Source of the DNA: Shimwellia blattae DSM 4481 = NBRC 105725
GTDB taxonomy: Bacteria; Pseudomonadota; Gammaproteobacteria; Enterobacterales; Enterobacteriaceae
DNA: 64,000 nucleotides
Assembly (NCBI RefSeq): GCF_000262305.1
Contig: NC_017910.1
Coordinates: 248,001 to 312,000, forward strand
Reading direction: 5' to 3'
Shown here: positions 39,382-50,944 of the stretch, piece after piece
Layout: every line of letters starts with the position of its first letter
How positions within the stretch are numbered: the stretch's first letter is position 1
The notes under the pieces: generated by a model
Database searches by the model: none
Told to the model about the DNA's origin: nothing
The model's input: the letters and a program-made list of their open reading frames with translations, nothing else
Program-made: the position numbers and the translations under genes

Positions 39382-39954
39382 ATGCTCAAATCTACTCTGG
39401 CGGCGGTCGCCACCGTTTTTGCGCTTTCGGCAATGGCGCCTGCTGCCCTGGCTGCCGGTAATGATCCCCATGTCCTGCTGACCACCTCTGCCGGGAATAT
39501 TGAGCTGCAGCTGGACGGCGAGAAAGCGCCGGCCACGGTGAAAAATTTTGTTGATTACGTTAACAGTGGCTTTTACAGCAATACCGTTTTCCACCGCGTT
39601 ATCCCGGGCTTTATGATTCAGGGCGGGGGATTTACCGCCGACATGAACCAGAAGCAGACCCGTGCGCCAGTTAAAAACGAGGCGGATAACGGCCTGCGCA
39701 ACACGCGCGGTACTATCTCTATGGCCCGTACCGCCGACAAAGACAGCGCCACCAGCCAGTTCTTTATTAATGTTGCGGATAACGCCTTCCTTGATCACGG
39801 CCAGCGCGACTTCGGCTATGCGGTATTTGGCAAAGTGGTGAAGGGGATGGACGTGGCTGACAAGATTGCCCAGGCGCCAACCAGCAATGTGGGCCCTTAC
39901 CAGAACGTGCCGTCCAAACCGATTGTCATCCTGTCTGCTAAAGTTCTGCCTTAA
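39382..39954 (+). CDS. ppiA: Periplasmic peptidyl-prolyl isomerase A (cyclophilin)
   Basis: A 190-residue cyclophilin. Signal peptide [24 protein letters not shown], then the cyclophilin core with [14 protein letters not shown] and [14 protein letters not shown]. Catalyses proline isomerisation in the periplasm. ATG 39382 preceded by AAAGGA; the frame opens seven codons upstream with TTG. Confidence 0.97.
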   Translation: MLKSTLAAVATVFALSAMAPAALAAGNDPHVLLTTSAGNIELQLDGEKAPATVKNFVDYVNSGFYSNTVFHRVIPGFMIQGGGFTADMNQKQTRAPVKNEADNGLRNTRGTISMARTADKDSATSQFFINVADNAFLDHGQRDFGYAVFGKVVKGMDVADKIAQAPTSNVGPYQNVPSKPIVILSAKVLP

Positions 39955-39971
39955 GGGCAGGATCCCTTCTG

Positions 39972-39993
39972 CGGGTGCTGTGGCACCCGTTTT
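39972..39993 (+). terminator. ppiA terminator
   Basis: CGGGTGC, TGT, GGCACCCG followed by TTTT. Confidence 0.8.
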
Positions 39994-40092
39994 GCTTCCT
40001 GAATATCGCCCTTTCTGACGCCCCGTGCACCCGGCAGGGCCGGGAATTGCTGCTTATACTTGTGGCATCCATCCACGACAGACGGGGGCCCT

Positions 40093-40263
40093 ATGGGCAG
40101 AAAACTGACTGACCGGCAAAAAACACGGCTCTGGGAGCGGGTGCGCGCGCGTAATTTTCAGGCCAGCCAGCAGCTGGAGGGGTTTACGGCTCCCCTGGTG
40201 ATCCCGGACCCGGCGCACCCCCTGGAAGAGGCGCTGAAAGCCGCGAGGAGGCGCTATGGCTGA
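40093..40263 (+). CDS. yhfG: YhfG/FicA-type antitoxin
   Basis: A 56-residue basic protein, MGRKLTDRQKTRLWERVRARNFQASQQLEG, the same pattern as E. coli YhfG, the small antitoxin partner of Fic. In class I Fic modules such a helix supplies the inhibitory (S/T)xxxE(G/N) motif; TxxxExxN-like spacing is not certain here. It overlaps fic by eight bases, with a further frame open upstream that I do not use. Confidence 0.85.
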   Translation: MGRKLTDRQKTRLWERVRARNFQASQQLEGFTAPLVIPDPAHPLEEALKAARRRYG

Positions 40264-40867
40264 GATGAACGACACGTTCGGCGAAGTGCGCGACCCGTAT
40301 TTCTGGTCCGGCAGTGAGGTACTGCGCAACCGGCTGGATATCCGCGATGCCGCGCGCCTGCAGGAGGCGGAAATGACCTTCAGCGCGCTGCGGGTGACAA
40401 CACTGGGGCTGGGGCCGGTGCGCCGCGGGCTCCCCCACCTGTGCCATATCCACCACCAGCTGTTCCAGGATATCTACAGCTGGGCCGGTAAACTGCGCGA
40501 GGTAGATATTTACCGGGGCGATACCCGGTTTTGCCACTTTGCCTACCTGGAAAAGGAAGGGAACGCGGTGATGCGTGGCCTGGAGGAGGAGAATTACCTG
40601 GCGGGCCTGGAGCAGGATGCCTTTACCCGGCGTCTGGCGCACTTTTACTGTGAGGTGAATGTGCTGCATCCGTTTCGTACCGGTAATGGCCGCGCCGAGC
40701 GGATCTTCTTTGAGCAGCTGGCGATCCACGCCGGGTACAGCCTTGACTGGCGCGGGCTGGATATTGCCCGCTGGCGTGAGGCAAACCAGCTGGGGGCGAT
40801 GGGGGATCTGGCCCCGCTGGTGACCATATTCAGTAAAGTGATAAGCGCTGCGCACGAAACTGAGTAG
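40256..40867 (+). CDS. fic: Fic-domain AMPylase-type protein
   Basis: A 203-residue Fic protein. The core motif reads HPFRTGNGRAER (about residues 140-151), with the catalytic His and GNGR phosphate-binding loop intact. Fic proteins transfer AMP to target hydroxyls; the E. coli homologue pairs with YhfG. Next gene pabA starts 33 bp on, as in E. coli fic-pabA-argD. Confidence 0.93.
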   Translation: MAEMNDTFGEVRDPYFWSGSEVLRNRLDIRDAARLQEAEMTFSALRVTTLGLGPVRRGLPHLCHIHHQLFQDIYSWAGKLREVDIYRGDTRFCHFAYLEKEGNAVMRGLEEENYLAGLEQDAFTRRLAHFYCEVNVLHPFRTGNGRAERIFFEQLAIHAGYSLDWRGLDIARWREANQLGAMGDLAPLVTIFSKVISAAHETE

Positions 40868-40900
40868 AATGGCCGGGTTTTACATAGACCCGGAGCGACC

Positions 40901-41464
40901 ATGCTGCTGTTGATCGATAACTACGATTCGTTTACCTGGAACCTGTATCAGTATTTTTGTGAGCTGGGAAGTGAGGTGGTGGTCCGGCGCAATGACACCC
41001 TGAGCCTTGACGAGATAGCCGCCATGGGGCCAGAGAAGCTGGTTATCTCCCCGGGCCCCTGTACCCCGACCGAAGCGGGGATCTCCCTGGCGGCAATTAC
41101 GCATTTTGCCGGGCAGCTACCCATACTCGGTGTCTGCCTGGGCCACCAGGCCATAGCCCAGGCGTTCGGTGCCCGTATTGTGCGGGCCGGGCAGGTGATG
41201 CACGGTAAAACATCGCCGGTGACGCATCATCATCAGGGGGTTTTTCATGGCCTGAATAACCCGCTGACTGTCACCCGCTACCACTCGCTGGTGGTGGAGC
41301 CCGGCTCCCTGCCGGACTGTTTCGAGGTGACCGCCCGTAGCGATGACGGTGAAATTATGGGGATCCGCCACCGGGAGTGGGATCTGGAAGGGGTGCAGTT
41401 CCACCCGGAAAGCATCCTCAGCGAGCAGGGCCACGCGCTGCTGGCCAATTTCCTCAGGCGCTGA
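40901..41464 (+). CDS. pabA: Aminodeoxychorismate synthase glutamine amidotransferase subunit
   Basis: A 187-residue class I glutaminase subunit. Catalytic Cys in [12 protein letters not shown] and the His/Glu pair in [12 protein letters not shown] are present. Supplies ammonia to PabB for 4-aminobenzoate (folate) synthesis. Start [17 protein letters not shown] matches the family. Confidence 0.97.
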   Translation: MLLLIDNYDSFTWNLYQYFCELGSEVVVRRNDTLSLDEIAAMGPEKLVISPGPCTPTEAGISLAAITHFAGQLPILGVCLGHQAIAQAFGARIVRAGQVMHGKTSPVTHHHQGVFHGLNNPLTVTRYHSLVVEPGSLPDCFEVTARSDDGEIMGIRHREWDLEGVQFHPESILSEQGHALLANFLRR

Positions 41465-41480
41465 ATTTTTATTGCCATTA

Positions 41481-41519
41481 AATGATTTTTTATGCATATT
41501 TTGTGATTATCTTTTCATG
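41481..41519 (+). promoter_or_regulatory. Tandem ARG boxes before argD
   Basis: Two 18-bp boxes, 41481-41498 (14 of 18 to an ARG-box consensus) and 41502-41519 (11 of 18), separated by three bases, the standard arrangement for an ArgR hexamer. The second ends 30 bp before the argD start. Confidence 0.65.
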
Positions 41520-41534
41520 TCGCAGTACGCATAA

Positions 41535-42773
<1,239 letters not shown>

Positions 42774-42780
42774 CAGGCAG

Positions 42781-42811
42781 AAAAAAGGCGCGTTGCCGGT
42801 GGCACGCGCCC
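42781..42811 (-). terminator. crp terminator
   Basis: Minus strand GGGCGCGTG, loop, CAACGCGCC and then six T. Lies between convergent argD and crp. Confidence 0.75.
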
Positions 42812-42826
42812 TGTAAGACGGCGGGA

Positions 42827-43459
42827 TTAACGGGTCCCGTAAACGACGATGGTTTTACCGTGGGCAGAGATCAGGTTCTGATCTTCAAGCATCTTCAGGA
42901 TGCGGCCTACGGTCTCGCGGGAGCAGCCGACAATCTGGCCAATTTCCTGACGGGTAATTTTGATCTGCATACCATCCGGGTGGGTCATGGCATCCGGCTG
43001 TTTAGCCAGGTTCAGTAAGGTCTGTGCGATACGACCGGTCACATCCAGGAAGGCCAGGTTACCCACTTTTTCTGAGGTGACCTGCAGACGGCGGGCCATC
43101 TGTGAAGAGAGGCGCATCAGGATATCCGGGTTAACCTGAATCAGCTGGCGGAATTTCTTATAGGAAATTTCAGCAACTTCACAGGCTGTTTTGGCGCGTA
43201 CCCAGGCACTACGTTCCTGACCTTCTTCAAACAGACCCAGTTCGCCGATAAAATCGCCCTGGTTCAGGTAGGACAGGATCATCTCTTTGCCTTCTTCATC
43301 TTTGATCAGAACGGCAACGGAGCCTTTGACAATGTAATACAGGGTTTCCGCCTTTTCGCCCTGATGAATCAGCGTACTCTTCGATGGATACTTATGAATG
43401 TGGCAATGGGACAAAAACCATTCGAGAGTCGGGTCGGTTTGCGGTTTGCCAAGCACCAT
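42827..43459 (-). CDS. crp: cAMP receptor protein
   Basis: A 210-residue global regulator. cAMP-binding domain ([19 protein letters not shown], with Arg83 and Ser84) and C-terminal helix-turn-helix [22 protein letters not shown]. Starts [15 protein letters not shown] at 43459; an ATG two codons upstream is unlikely. It is identical to E. coli CRP at nearly every position I can recall. Divergent from yhfA. Confidence 0.98.
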   Translation of the reverse strand: MVLGKPQTDPTLEWFLSHCHIHKYPSKSTLIHQGEKAETLYYIVKGSVAVLIKDEEGKEMILSYLNQGDFIGELGLFEEGQERSAWVRAKTACEVAEISYKKFRQLIQVNPDILMRLSSQMARRLQVTSEKVGNLAFLDVTGRIAQTLLNLAKQPDAMTHPDGMQIKITRQEIGQIVGCSRETVGRILKMLEDQNLISAHGKTIVVYGTR

Positions 43460-43763
43460 GCGCAATTATCCTCTTGTTATCTTGACTCCAAAGCGCGGGT
43501 TCTGCCGTCTCTGGGGCTGCAATCGTTAAATAATCCCCACCCTGGGGTAACCGGCAGAGGGTCTGCCTCTGTGAACTGATGTTCCTGTTCGCGTATCCGC
43601 ATTGTGCGGTGGGTGTATTGCTACACATCCTGGTTGTTTTAGCATAGGTTTCCGAAAGTGTCTCCTGTTGTCTCGCTTCAGCTTGACCCAGGTCGTCTTC
43701 TGTTGCCTGTTTTCTTTCAGGCGCATACCCTTGTAGAAAAGTTTTGTCCACGGAGTAATAAAA
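43460..43763. promoter_or_regulatory. crp-yhfA divergent regulatory region
   Basis: 304 bp without a supported gene. Two adjacent perfect short palindromes occur: CCGCA-TTG-TGCGG (43597-43609) and GTGTA-TTGC-TACAC (43613-43626), about 140-165 bp upstream of crp. In E. coli this region carries CRP autoregulation sites and a divergent promoter; the palindromes here do not fit the CRP consensus well. Confidence 0.45.
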
Positions 43764-44168
43764 ATGCAAGCAAGAGTTAAATGGGTTGAGAGCCTGACAT
43801 TCCTCGGGGAGTCCGCTTCCGGGCATCAGGTTTTGATGGATGGCAACTCCGGCGATAAAGCGCCAAGCCCGATGGAGATGCTGTTAATGGCCGCCGGTGG
43901 CTGTAGCGCCATTGACGTGGTGTCTATTTTGCAAAAGGGCCGCCAGGATGTGAGCGACTGCGAAGTGAAGCTGACTTCGGAGCGCCGTGAAGAGGCACCG
44001 CGCCTGTTTACGCATATTAATCTGCATTTCGTGGTGACCGGCCATGAACTGAAAGACAGCGCAGTGGCGCGCGCGGTGGAGCTGTCTGCGGAGAAGTATT
44101 GCTCAGTCTCGCTGATGCTGGGTAAAGCGGTAAATATTACCCACTCCTACGAAGTGGTTGAGAAGTAA
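43764..44168 (+). CDS. yhfA: OsmC-family protein YhfA
   Basis: A 134-residue OsmC/Ohr-fold protein. It shows GHQVLMDGNSGDKAPSPMEMLLMAAGGCSAIDVV, the strand-helix region with the conserved Cys, and KYCSVSLMLGKAV with the second Cys. The molecular role of YhfA is not established. Divergent from crp, as in E. coli. Confidence 0.93.
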   Translation: MQARVKWVESLTFLGESASGHQVLMDGNSGDKAPSPMEMLLMAAGGCSAIDVVSILQKGRQDVSDCEVKLTSERREEAPRLFTHINLHFVVTGHELKDSAVARAVELSAEKYCSVSLMLGKAVNITHSYEVVEK

Positions 44169-44180
44169 CAGAGTGTACCT

Positions 44181-44209
44181 GCCGGGCAGTGCGTAACAGA
44201 TTGCCCGGC
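44181..44209. terminator. Hairpin between convergent yhfA and prkB
   Basis: GCCGGGCA, 13-nt loop, TGCCCGGC. No strong T tract in either direction; likely a weak convergent terminator. Confidence 0.5.
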
Positions 44210-44214
44210 GGCAC

Positions 44215-45114
44215 TTAGCGAATCTCCGGGCGCTGTAGCCCGCCGTCGGTAATTTTCTTCCCTTCCATAATGCGCTGCACCAGCGGCAGCATAATCAGCT
44301 CCATTGCCAGCCCCATCTTGCCGCCAGGCACCACCAGGGTGTTGATATGCGAAATAAACGAGCCCTGCAACATGGCCAGCAGCCAGGGGTAATCGATATT
44401 CTCCAGGTTGCGGAAGTGGATAACCACGAAACTTTCATCCAGCGAGGGGATACCCTTTGCGGCAAAGGGGTTGGAGGTATCCACCGTTGGCACCCGCTGG
44501 AAATTAATATGGGTGCGGGAAAACTGCGGGGTGATGTAGTTGATATAGTCCTCCATGGAGCGCACCACCGACTCCATCACCGCCTCCCGGGAGTGCCCCC
44601 GCTCGCTGGTGTCGCGGATAAGTTTCTGGATCCATTCCAGGTTCACAATCGGCACCACCCCCACCAGTAAATCCACATGGCGGGCTACGTCGTTGCTGTC
44701 GGTCACCACGCCGCCGTGGAGCCCTTCATAAAAGAGCACGTCGGTGGGTTCGGCAATGGGCTGCCAGGGGGTGAAGGTGCCCGGGGTCTGGTTCCAGGGG
44801 ACCGCTTCATCATAGGTGTGGAGGTATTTGCGAAATTTACCGCGCCCGTGCTGGCCATATTCGGTGAAGGTCTGCTCCAGCAGGCTGAAATCGTTCGCCT
44901 CCGGGCCGAAGTAGCTGATATGGCGCCCGAGATCCCGGGCCTTGCGGATTGCCATATCCATTTCCGGGCGGGTATAGCGATGGAAACTGTCCCCTTCAAT
45001 TTCTGCCGCGCGCAGGCCAAGCTGGGAGAAAATTTTCCTGAAGGCCAGGCTTGTGGTGGTAGTACCGGCACCACTGGAACCGGTAACGGCAATAACCGGG
45101 TGTTTCGCAGACAT
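44215..45114 (-). CDS. prkB: Phosphoribulokinase-like kinase PrkB
   Basis: A 299-residue P-loop kinase of the phosphoribulokinase/uridine kinase family. GSSGAGTTTTS at about 12-22, EGDSFHRYTRPEMD, and FYEGLHGG. In enterobacteria without a Calvin cycle its substrate is uncertain. About ten residues longer at the C-terminus than E. coli PrkB (KKITDGGLQRPEIR). Start MSAKHPVIAVTG at 45114; downstream of yheT-yheU on the same strand. Confidence 0.92.
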   Translation of the reverse strand: MSAKHPVIAVTGSSGAGTTTTSLAFRKIFSQLGLRAAEIEGDSFHRYTRPEMDMAIRKARDLGRHISYFGPEANDFSLLEQTFTEYGQHGRGKFRKYLHTYDEAVPWNQTPGTFTPWQPIAEPTDVLFYEGLHGGVVTDSNDVARHVDLLVGVVPIVNLEWIQKLIRDTSERGHSREAVMESVVRSMEDYINYITPQFSRTHINFQRVPTVDTSNPFAAKGIPSLDESFVVIHFRNLENIDYPWLLAMLQGSFISHINTLVVPGGKMGLAMELIMLPLVQRIMEGKKITDGGLQRPEIR

Positions 45115-45201
45115 AACGACAGCTCCTGGGTTAGCAAACAACAGGCAAGTAAGCGCACTAATGTAGTATGCAGTATAGCTGGTCGCCAGGGGGGCGCGGG
45201 G

Positions 45202-45420
45202 CTATCCCCGGAACTGTGAGCGGGGCATTATATTAATGGTTTCATGCAGTTCAGACCAGACCAGCACCGCTTCGCCGCTTTCCAGCTGGCGCCTGACATC
45301 GGCGACTTTTTGCGCGAGGGAACGCTCCTGTTCACCATAATCGGTCCCTTCCCGTAATACAAAGGATTCGAGAAGATTCTCCAGGGTGTCGGGATCCAGC
45401 TGCTGCCAGGGAATTAGCAT
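45202..45420 (-). CDS. yheU: YheU, small conserved protein
   Basis: A 72-residue UPF0270 protein, [29 protein letters not shown], near-identical to E. coli YheU. Function unknown. Its ATG (45420) lies inside the last codons of yheT, so the two are coupled; a longer upstream frame is the yheT overlap. Confidence 0.92.
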   Translation of the reverse strand: MLIPWQQLDPDTLENLLESFVLREGTDYGEQERSLAQKVADVRRQLESGEAVLVWSELHETINIMPRSQFRG

Positions 45421-46436
45421 GAGGGTTTGTCCAGATAAGTGTGTAACCAGGCCGGAATGCGTTTTTCCAGCCACATCTCCGGCTGACGCCAGCTACCGCT
45501 AATGAACCCTACATGGCCGCCATGTTCTGTGAGCTGGTATTCAATATTTGCCGGTAATCCGGACGGATCCGGGATCACGTGGTGGTCCATAAAGGGATCG
45601 TCTTTGGCGTGGATCATCAGCAGTGGCCGGGTGATATTGGGCAGTAACGGCATGGCGCTGCACTGGCGGTAGTAGTCCAGCGCATCGGCAAAGCCGTGAA
45701 TTTTCGAGGTGATCAGGTCATCAAACTCTTTGATGCGCCGCACTTTGCGCAGCCGCGAAAGGGGAATAGGCAGCGAGCCCGGGTAGGCTTTCAGCTTGCG
45801 CGAGGCATTGGCTTTGAGCAGGTTGAGCAGGTAGCGCTGGTAGAAGCGTGAAAAGCCTTTTTCCATATGGTAGCAGCACTGCTCCAGCATCAGCGGGGCG
45901 GAGACAATCACCCCGGCATCCAGCCGGCAGTCACGGCCCTGGCGCGCCATCAGGCAGGCCAGCATATTGCCCCCCAGTGAATAACCCACCGCCGCGGTGG
46001 GCACCTCCCCGTAGCGCTGCGCCATCCACTCCAGAAAGTAGCTGCCGTCTTCCGTTTCGCCGGAGTGGTAGATGCGCTCTGCGCGGTTGGGGATGCCGCT
46101 ACAGCCGCGAAAATGCATCACGACACCCAGCCAGCCTGCCTGCTGTGCCGCATGGATAAGCCCGTGGGCATAGGGGCTGTGCAGGCTGCCTTCCAGGCCG
46201 TGAAATACCACCAGGCGCGGTTTATGGCGGGCCTGTTCCGGGTCTTCACTCCAGGCGAGGTCGATAAAGTCCCCGTCCGGCATGTCGAGACGTTGCCAGT
46301 GGGGACGAAACTGTAAGCGCCGGCGTAACAGGCGGGGCAGCATGGTTTGCAGATGCGGGTTACTCAGCCCCGGCATGGGGACAAAGTCCGCTGCGGGGTC
46401 GGCGAATGTTAGCGTTGTCGGGCAGGTTTTATCCAT
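45414..46436 (-). CDS. yheT: Alpha/beta hydrolase YheT
   Basis: A 340-residue hydrolase of the YheT/ABHD1-3 family. Nucleophile elbow VGYSLGGNM, with [18 protein letters not shown] upstream and the HGGHVGF catalytic-His region at the end. Substrate unknown (esterase-like). First gene of yheT-yheU-prkB; a divergent gap to yheS follows. Confidence 0.94.
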   Translation of the reverse strand: MDKTCPTTLTFADPAADFVPMPGLSNPHLQTMLPRLLRRRLQFRPHWQRLDMPDGDFIDLAWSEDPEQARHKPRLVVFHGLEGSLHSPYAHGLIHAAQQAGWLGVVMHFRGCSGIPNRAERIYHSGETEDGSYFLEWMAQRYGEVPTAAVGYSLGGNMLACLMARQGRDCRLDAGVIVSAPLMLEQCCYHMEKGFSRFYQRYLLNLLKANASRKLKAYPGSLPIPLSRLRKVRRIKEFDDLITSKIHGFADALDYYRQCSAMPLLPNITRPLLMIHAKDDPFMDHHVIPDPSGLPANIEYQLTEHGGHVGFISGSWRQPEMWLEKRIPAWLHTYLDKPSC

Positions 46437-46539
46437 ATTGCTGATTATTTTTCGAATCGAACTCTCTACTATACCGGGCCATCACGGGGATGGTTATGGA
46501 ATTGGTGTCATTGCCTGCCCGGGGGCAGGCATGGCGTCA

Positions 46540-48447
46540 TTACGCCTGTTGCTGAAGCATCTGCTCCAGCTGTTCCTGGGCGTCCAGCCAGTCCATTTCG
46601 CAGTTTTCCAGCTCCGATTTCGCCTGAGCCTGTATCTGCAGGCATTCTGTCATTTCCGCCTTGCGGGATGGCTCATAAATCGCGCTGTCGCCAAGGCGGG
46701 CTTCCGCTTCTGCCAGGCGGGCGTTGAGCTTTTCCATCTGTTTTTCCAGCTGGGTGATTTTCTTACGCAGTGGCTGGGTCTGGGTGCGCAGCTCCGCCTC
46801 CCGGCGTTTCTGATCTTTACGGGCCTGGGCGCTGTTGGCGTTGTCTTTTGCGGTGTCGGCTTCGCTGCTTTCCTGCTTCTGGCTGTCGCTCAGCCACTGC
46901 TGGTAGTCATCCAGATCACCGGCGAACGGCTCGACTTTGCCGTCGTGCACCAGGTACAGGTCATCCGTGGTGGAGCGCAGTAAGTGGCGGTCGTGCGAGA
47001 CCACCACCAGCGCGCCGTCGAAATCGATCAGCGCCTCGGTCAGGGCCTGGCGCATGTCCAGGTCCAGGTGGTTTGTCGGCTCATCGAGCAGCAGTAAATT
47101 GGGGCGCTGCCAGACGATAAGCGCCAGCACCAGGCGGGCCTTTTCGCCCCCGGAGAAGCGGGCAACTGCCTCGCTGACTTTATCCCCCTGGAAACCAAAG
47201 CCCCCCAGGTAGTCACGCAGTTGCTGCTCCAGCACGTTGGGGGCCAGGCGCACCAGATGCTGAAGGGGGGAGTCGTCCGGGCGCAGGTATTCCAGCTGAT
47301 GCTGGGCGAAGTAGCCGAGCTTGATCCCTTTGGCAAGGCCAATGTCGCCGTGCATGGGGGCAAGCTCACCGGCCAGCAGTTTGATCAGCGTTGATTTACC
47401 GGCACCGTTGCGGCCCAGCAGGCCAATGCGCGAGCCGGGCACCAGGTTGAGCTTGATGGAGTCCAGCACGACATGCTCCCCGTACCCGGCGGAGACCTTC
47501 TCCATGCGCAGTAGCGGGTTGGGCAGGCTTTCCGGCGGGCGGAAACTAAAGTGGAACGGGTTGTCCACATGGGCCGGGGCAATCAGCTCCATACGCTCCA
47601 GCATTTTGACCCGGCTCTGGGCCTGTTTGGCTTTGCTGGCCTTGGCTTTAAAGCGATCAATAAAACTTTGCAGGTGGGCCACTTTTTGCTGCTGGCTTTC
47701 ATACAGCGACTGCTGCTGGGCCAGGCGCGTGGCGCGTTGCAGTTCGAAGTCGCTGTAGTTGCCCGTGTATTCGAACAGGTTTTCCTGCTCGATATGCAGA
47801 ATTTTCCCCACGATAGGATCGAGAAAGTCCCGGTCGTGAGAGATAAGAATCAGGGTGCCGGGGTAGTTTTTCAGCCATTTCTCCAGCCAGATGACCGCGT
47901 CCAGATCCAGGTGGTTGGTGGGTTCATCCAGCAGCAGTAAATCGGAGCGGCAAATCAGCGCCTGGGCGAGGTTAAGGCGCATGCGCCAGCCCCCGGAAAA
48001 GTCGCTGACCGGCTGCTCAAGCTGCGGGTTGCTGAACCCCAGCCCGTGTAACAGGCTGGCGGCGCGGGAGCGGATAGTCCAGGCGCCGATGGCGTCCAGC
48101 TTGCCGTGGATGGTGGCAATGGCGTGGCCGTCGTTACGCTCGTTGGCCTCGTTGAGCGCTTTTTCCAGCTGCCGGTACTCCCGATCCCCGTCAATCACAT
48201 ACTCCAGGGCCGGAACGGCAAGGGCCGGGGTCTCCTGGTTTACCCAGGCCAGTTGCCAGGTCCCGGGAAAGGTGACGCTCCCGCCATCTGCGCTGATTTC
48301 GTCCTTCAGCAGGGAGAGTAATGTGGATTTGCCGCAGCCGTTTTTACCCACCAGGCCCACCTTCTGACCCGGGTTAATAGTGGCAGAGGCATTGTCCAGC
48401 AGAACGCGGGTGCCGCGACGAATTTGTAATGAGGAAAAAACAATCAT
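46540..48447 (-). CDS. yheS: ABC-F family ATPase YheS
   Basis: A 635-residue ABC-F protein with two ATPase domains: Walker [10 protein letters not shown] and GRNGAGKST, signatures DFSGGWRMR and RFSGGEKAR, Walker B LLLLDEPTNHLD twice, an inter-domain linker of about 80 residues, and a C-terminal coiled coil (QKRREAELRTQTQPLRKKITQLEKQMEKLN). ABC-F proteins act on the ribosomal E site to relieve stalled translation. No membrane segments. Divergent from kefG. Confidence 0.96.
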   Translation of the reverse strand: MIVFSSLQIRRGTRVLLDNASATINPGQKVGLVGKNGCGKSTLLSLLKDEISADGGSVTFPGTWQLAWVNQETPALAVPALEYVIDGDREYRQLEKALNEANERNDGHAIATIHGKLDAIGAWTIRSRAASLLHGLGFSNPQLEQPVSDFSGGWRMRLNLAQALICRSDLLLLDEPTNHLDLDAVIWLEKWLKNYPGTLILISHDRDFLDPIVGKILHIEQENLFEYTGNYSDFELQRATRLAQQQSLYESQQQKVAHLQSFIDRFKAKASKAKQAQSRVKMLERMELIAPAHVDNPFHFSFRPPESLPNPLLRMEKVSAGYGEHVVLDSIKLNLVPGSRIGLLGRNGAGKSTLIKLLAGELAPMHGDIGLAKGIKLGYFAQHQLEYLRPDDSPLQHLVRLAPNVLEQQLRDYLGGFGFQGDKVSEAVARFSGGEKARLVLALIVWQRPNLLLLDEPTNHLDLDMRQALTEALIDFDGALVVVSHDRHLLRSTTDDLYLVHDGKVEPFAGDLDDYQQWLSDSQKQESSEADTAKDNANSAQARKDQKRREAELRTQTQPLRKKITQLEKQMEKLNARLAEAEARLGDSAIYEPSRKAEMTECLQIQAQAKSELENCEMDWLDAQEQLEQMLQQQA

Positions 48448-48568
48448 AACGCGCCGTATGTTTAGAGTATGTTAAATTGTCATTATAATCGGGTAACCTG
48501 AAGCGGTTGCCGATGCAACGGGCTGCATGGTAGCCCAAAAAACTAACGATTACGACGCCCGGAGGGAG

Positions 48569-49120
48569 ATGATGCCGCAGCCTGCGAAAGTATTGCTTAT
48601 CTATGCCCATCCGGAATCGCAGGACTCCGTGGCTAATCGCGTGCTGCTGCAGCCGGCATACCTGCTGGCCAATGTTACCGTGCATGATCTCTACGCCTGG
48701 TATCCCGATTTTTTTATCGATATCGCCCGGGAGCAGGCGCTGTTACGCGAGCATGACGTGATTGTCTTTCAGCACCCCCTGTACACCTACAGCTGCCCGG
48801 CGCTGCTCAAAGAGTGGCTGGATCGGGTGCTGAGCCGGGAGTTTTCCGGCAGCCCCGGGGGTAACCAGCTGGCCGGTAAATACTGGCGCAGCGTGATAAC
48901 CACCGGTGAGCCCGAAACCGCCTACCGCCATGATGGCCTGAACCGTTACCCCATCAGCGATATTTTGCGCCCCTTTGAGCTGACGGCGGCCATGTGCCGT
49001 ATGCACTGGCTGACCCCGATGATCATTTACCGGGCGCGACGCCAGTCCCCGGAAGATATGCAGGCCCATGCCCGGGCCTACAGTGAATGGCTGGCGTCTC
49101 CTGTGATGCAGGGGGGATAA
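48569..49120 (+). CDS. kefG: KefG, ancillary quinone reductase-like protein of KefB
   Basis: A 183-residue flavodoxin-fold protein, with [16 protein letters not shown] and the [21 protein letters not shown] segment. KefG binds and activates the KefB potassium efflux system. Start [10 protein letters not shown] at 48569, with GGAGG upstream; the frame is open further back. Its stop abuts the kefB ATG. Confidence 0.95.
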   Translation: MMPQPAKVLLIYAHPESQDSVANRVLLQPAYLLANVTVHDLYAWYPDFFIDIAREQALLREHDVIVFQHPLYTYSCPALLKEWLDRVLSREFSGSPGGNQLAGKYWRSVITTGEPETAYRHDGLNRYPISDILRPFELTAAMCRMHWLTPMIIYRARRQSPEDMQAHARAYSEWLASPVMQGG

Positions 49121-50926
49121 ATGGAAGGCGCAGACTGGTTACTGGCCGGGGTGTTATTTCTGTTTGCCGCCGTAGTGGCGGTGCCGCTGGCGGCGCGCCT
49201 GGGGATCGGTGCGGTGCTGGGCTACCTGCTGGCCGGGATTGCCATTGGCCCCTGGGGGCTGCGGCTGATTAGCGATGTTGACGAGATCCTGCACTTTTCG
49301 GAGCTCGGCGTGGTGTTTCTGATGTTTATCATCGGCCTGGAGCTCAACCCGAACAAGCTGTGGCAACTGCGCCGCCCGATTTTTGGTATCGGCACGGCAC
49401 AGTTACTGCTGAGCGCGTTGATACTTGGTGGCCTGCTGATGCTGGCGCAGTTTTCGTGGCGGGCGGCACTGGTTGGCGGGGTGGGGCTGGCGATGTCCTC
49501 CACCGCCATGGCGCTGCAACTGATGCGCGACAAAGGGATGAACCGCAGCGAGTCCGGCCAGCTTGGGTTTTCGGTGTTGCTGTTTCAGGATCTGGCGGTG
49601 ATCCCGGCAGTGGCGCTGGTGCCGCTGCTGGCCGGTAATGGCGATGAGCACCTGAGCGGCTGGACAGTGGCGCTCAAGGTGGCGGCCTTCGCCGGGATGC
49701 TGCTGGGCGGGCGCTATTTACTGCGCCCTCTGTTCCGGTTTATTGCCGGTTCCGGCGTACGGGAGGTTTTTACCGCGGCCACTCTGCTACTGGTGCTGGG
49801 GGCGGCGCTGTTTATGGATGCGCTGGGCTTCTCGATGGCGCTGGGCACGTTTCTGGCCGGGGTACTGCTGGCGGAAAGTGAATACCGCCACGAGCTGGAA
49901 ACCGCCATTGAACCGTTTAAGGGGCTGTTGCTGGGGCTGTTTTTCATCTCCGTGGGGATGGCCCTGAACCTGGGGGTGCTCTATTCCCACTGGCTGTGGG
50001 TGATGGCGGCCGTTGTGGCGCTGGTGCTGGTGAAGATTCTGGTGCTGTATGTGCTGGGGCGTCTTTTCGGGCTGCGTGCATCTGAGCGGTTGCAGTTTGC
50101 CGGGGTGCTCAGCCAGGGGGGCGAGTTCGCCTTTGTGTTGTTCTCGCTGGCGGCAGCCCAGCATATTTTTCAGCGCGAGCAGACGGCCCTGTTACTGGTG
50201 ACGGTAACCCTGTCGATGATGACCACGCCCCTGGTGATGGGCCTGATTGACCGGGTGCTCTCCCGGCGGGTCAATAAGCCGGATGAGCCGGACGAGAAGC
50301 CCTGGGTCAATGATGACCAGCCCCAGGTGATTATTGTCGGCTTCGGGCGCTTTGGTCAGGTGATTGGCCGCCTGCTGATGGCCAATAAGATGCGCATTAC
50401 GGTGCTGGAGCGGGATATCAGTGCGGTTAATCTGATGCGCAAATATGGCTACAAAGTCTATTACGGGGATGCCCGGGAGCTGGAGCTGTTGCGCTCTGCC
50501 GGGGCGGAACATGCGAAGGCCATTGTGGTGACCTGTAATGAGCCGGAGGACATCATGCAGGTGGTGGCGCTGTGCCAGCAGCATTTTCCGCACCTTGAGA
50601 TCCTGGCCCGCGCCCGGGGGCGTGTGGAAGCGCACGAACTTTTACAGGCCGGTGTGAAACACTTCTCCCGGGAGACCTTTTCCAGCGCGCTGGAGCTGGG
50701 GCGCAAAACGCTGATGAGCCTGGGGATGCACCCGCATCAGGCCCAGCGGGCGCAGCTGCATTTCCGGCGTCTGGATATGCGGATGCTGCGCGAGTTAATG
50801 CCGGTACACAGTGACAGCACGCAAGTTTCCCGGGTGCGGGAGGCCCGCCGGGAGCTGGAGGAGATCTTCCACCGGGAGATGCAGCATGAACGTCGCCAGC
50901 CGGATGGCTGGGATGAGTTTGAATAA
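49121..50926 (+). CDS. kefB: KefB, glutathione-gated potassium efflux antiporter
   Basis: A 601-residue CPA2 transporter. About 12 membrane helices to residue 380, with [19 protein letters not shown] and [14 protein letters not shown], then a KTN (TrkA-N) domain with [18 protein letters not shown], and a basic tail. It is gated by glutathione adducts and protects from electrophiles by lowering cytoplasmic pH. Coupled to kefG upstream and yheV downstream. Confidence 0.96.
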   Translation: MEGADWLLAGVLFLFAAVVAVPLAARLGIGAVLGYLLAGIAIGPWGLRLISDVDEILHFSELGVVFLMFIIGLELNPNKLWQLRRPIFGIGTAQLLLSALILGGLLMLAQFSWRAALVGGVGLAMSSTAMALQLMRDKGMNRSESGQLGFSVLLFQDLAVIPAVALVPLLAGNGDEHLSGWTVALKVAAFAGMLLGGRYLLRPLFRFIAGSGVREVFTAATLLLVLGAALFMDALGFSMALGTFLAGVLLAESEYRHELETAIEPFKGLLLGLFFISVGMALNLGVLYSHWLWVMAAVVALVLVKILVLYVLGRLFGLRASERLQFAGVLSQGGEFAFVLFSLAAAQHIFQREQTALLLVTVTLSMMTTPLVMGLIDRVLSRRVNKPDEPDEKPWVNDDQPQVIIVGFGRFGQVIGRLLMANKMRITVLERDISAVNLMRKYGYKVYYGDARELELLRSAGAEHAKAIVVTCNEPEDIMQVVALCQQHFPHLEILARARGRVEAHELLQAGVKHFSRETFSSALELGRKTLMSLGMHPHQAQRAQLHFRRLDMRMLRELMPVHSDSTQVSRVREARRELEEIFHREMQHERRQPDGWDEFE

Positions 50927-50944
50927 AAGTCGTAAGGGGTTGTG

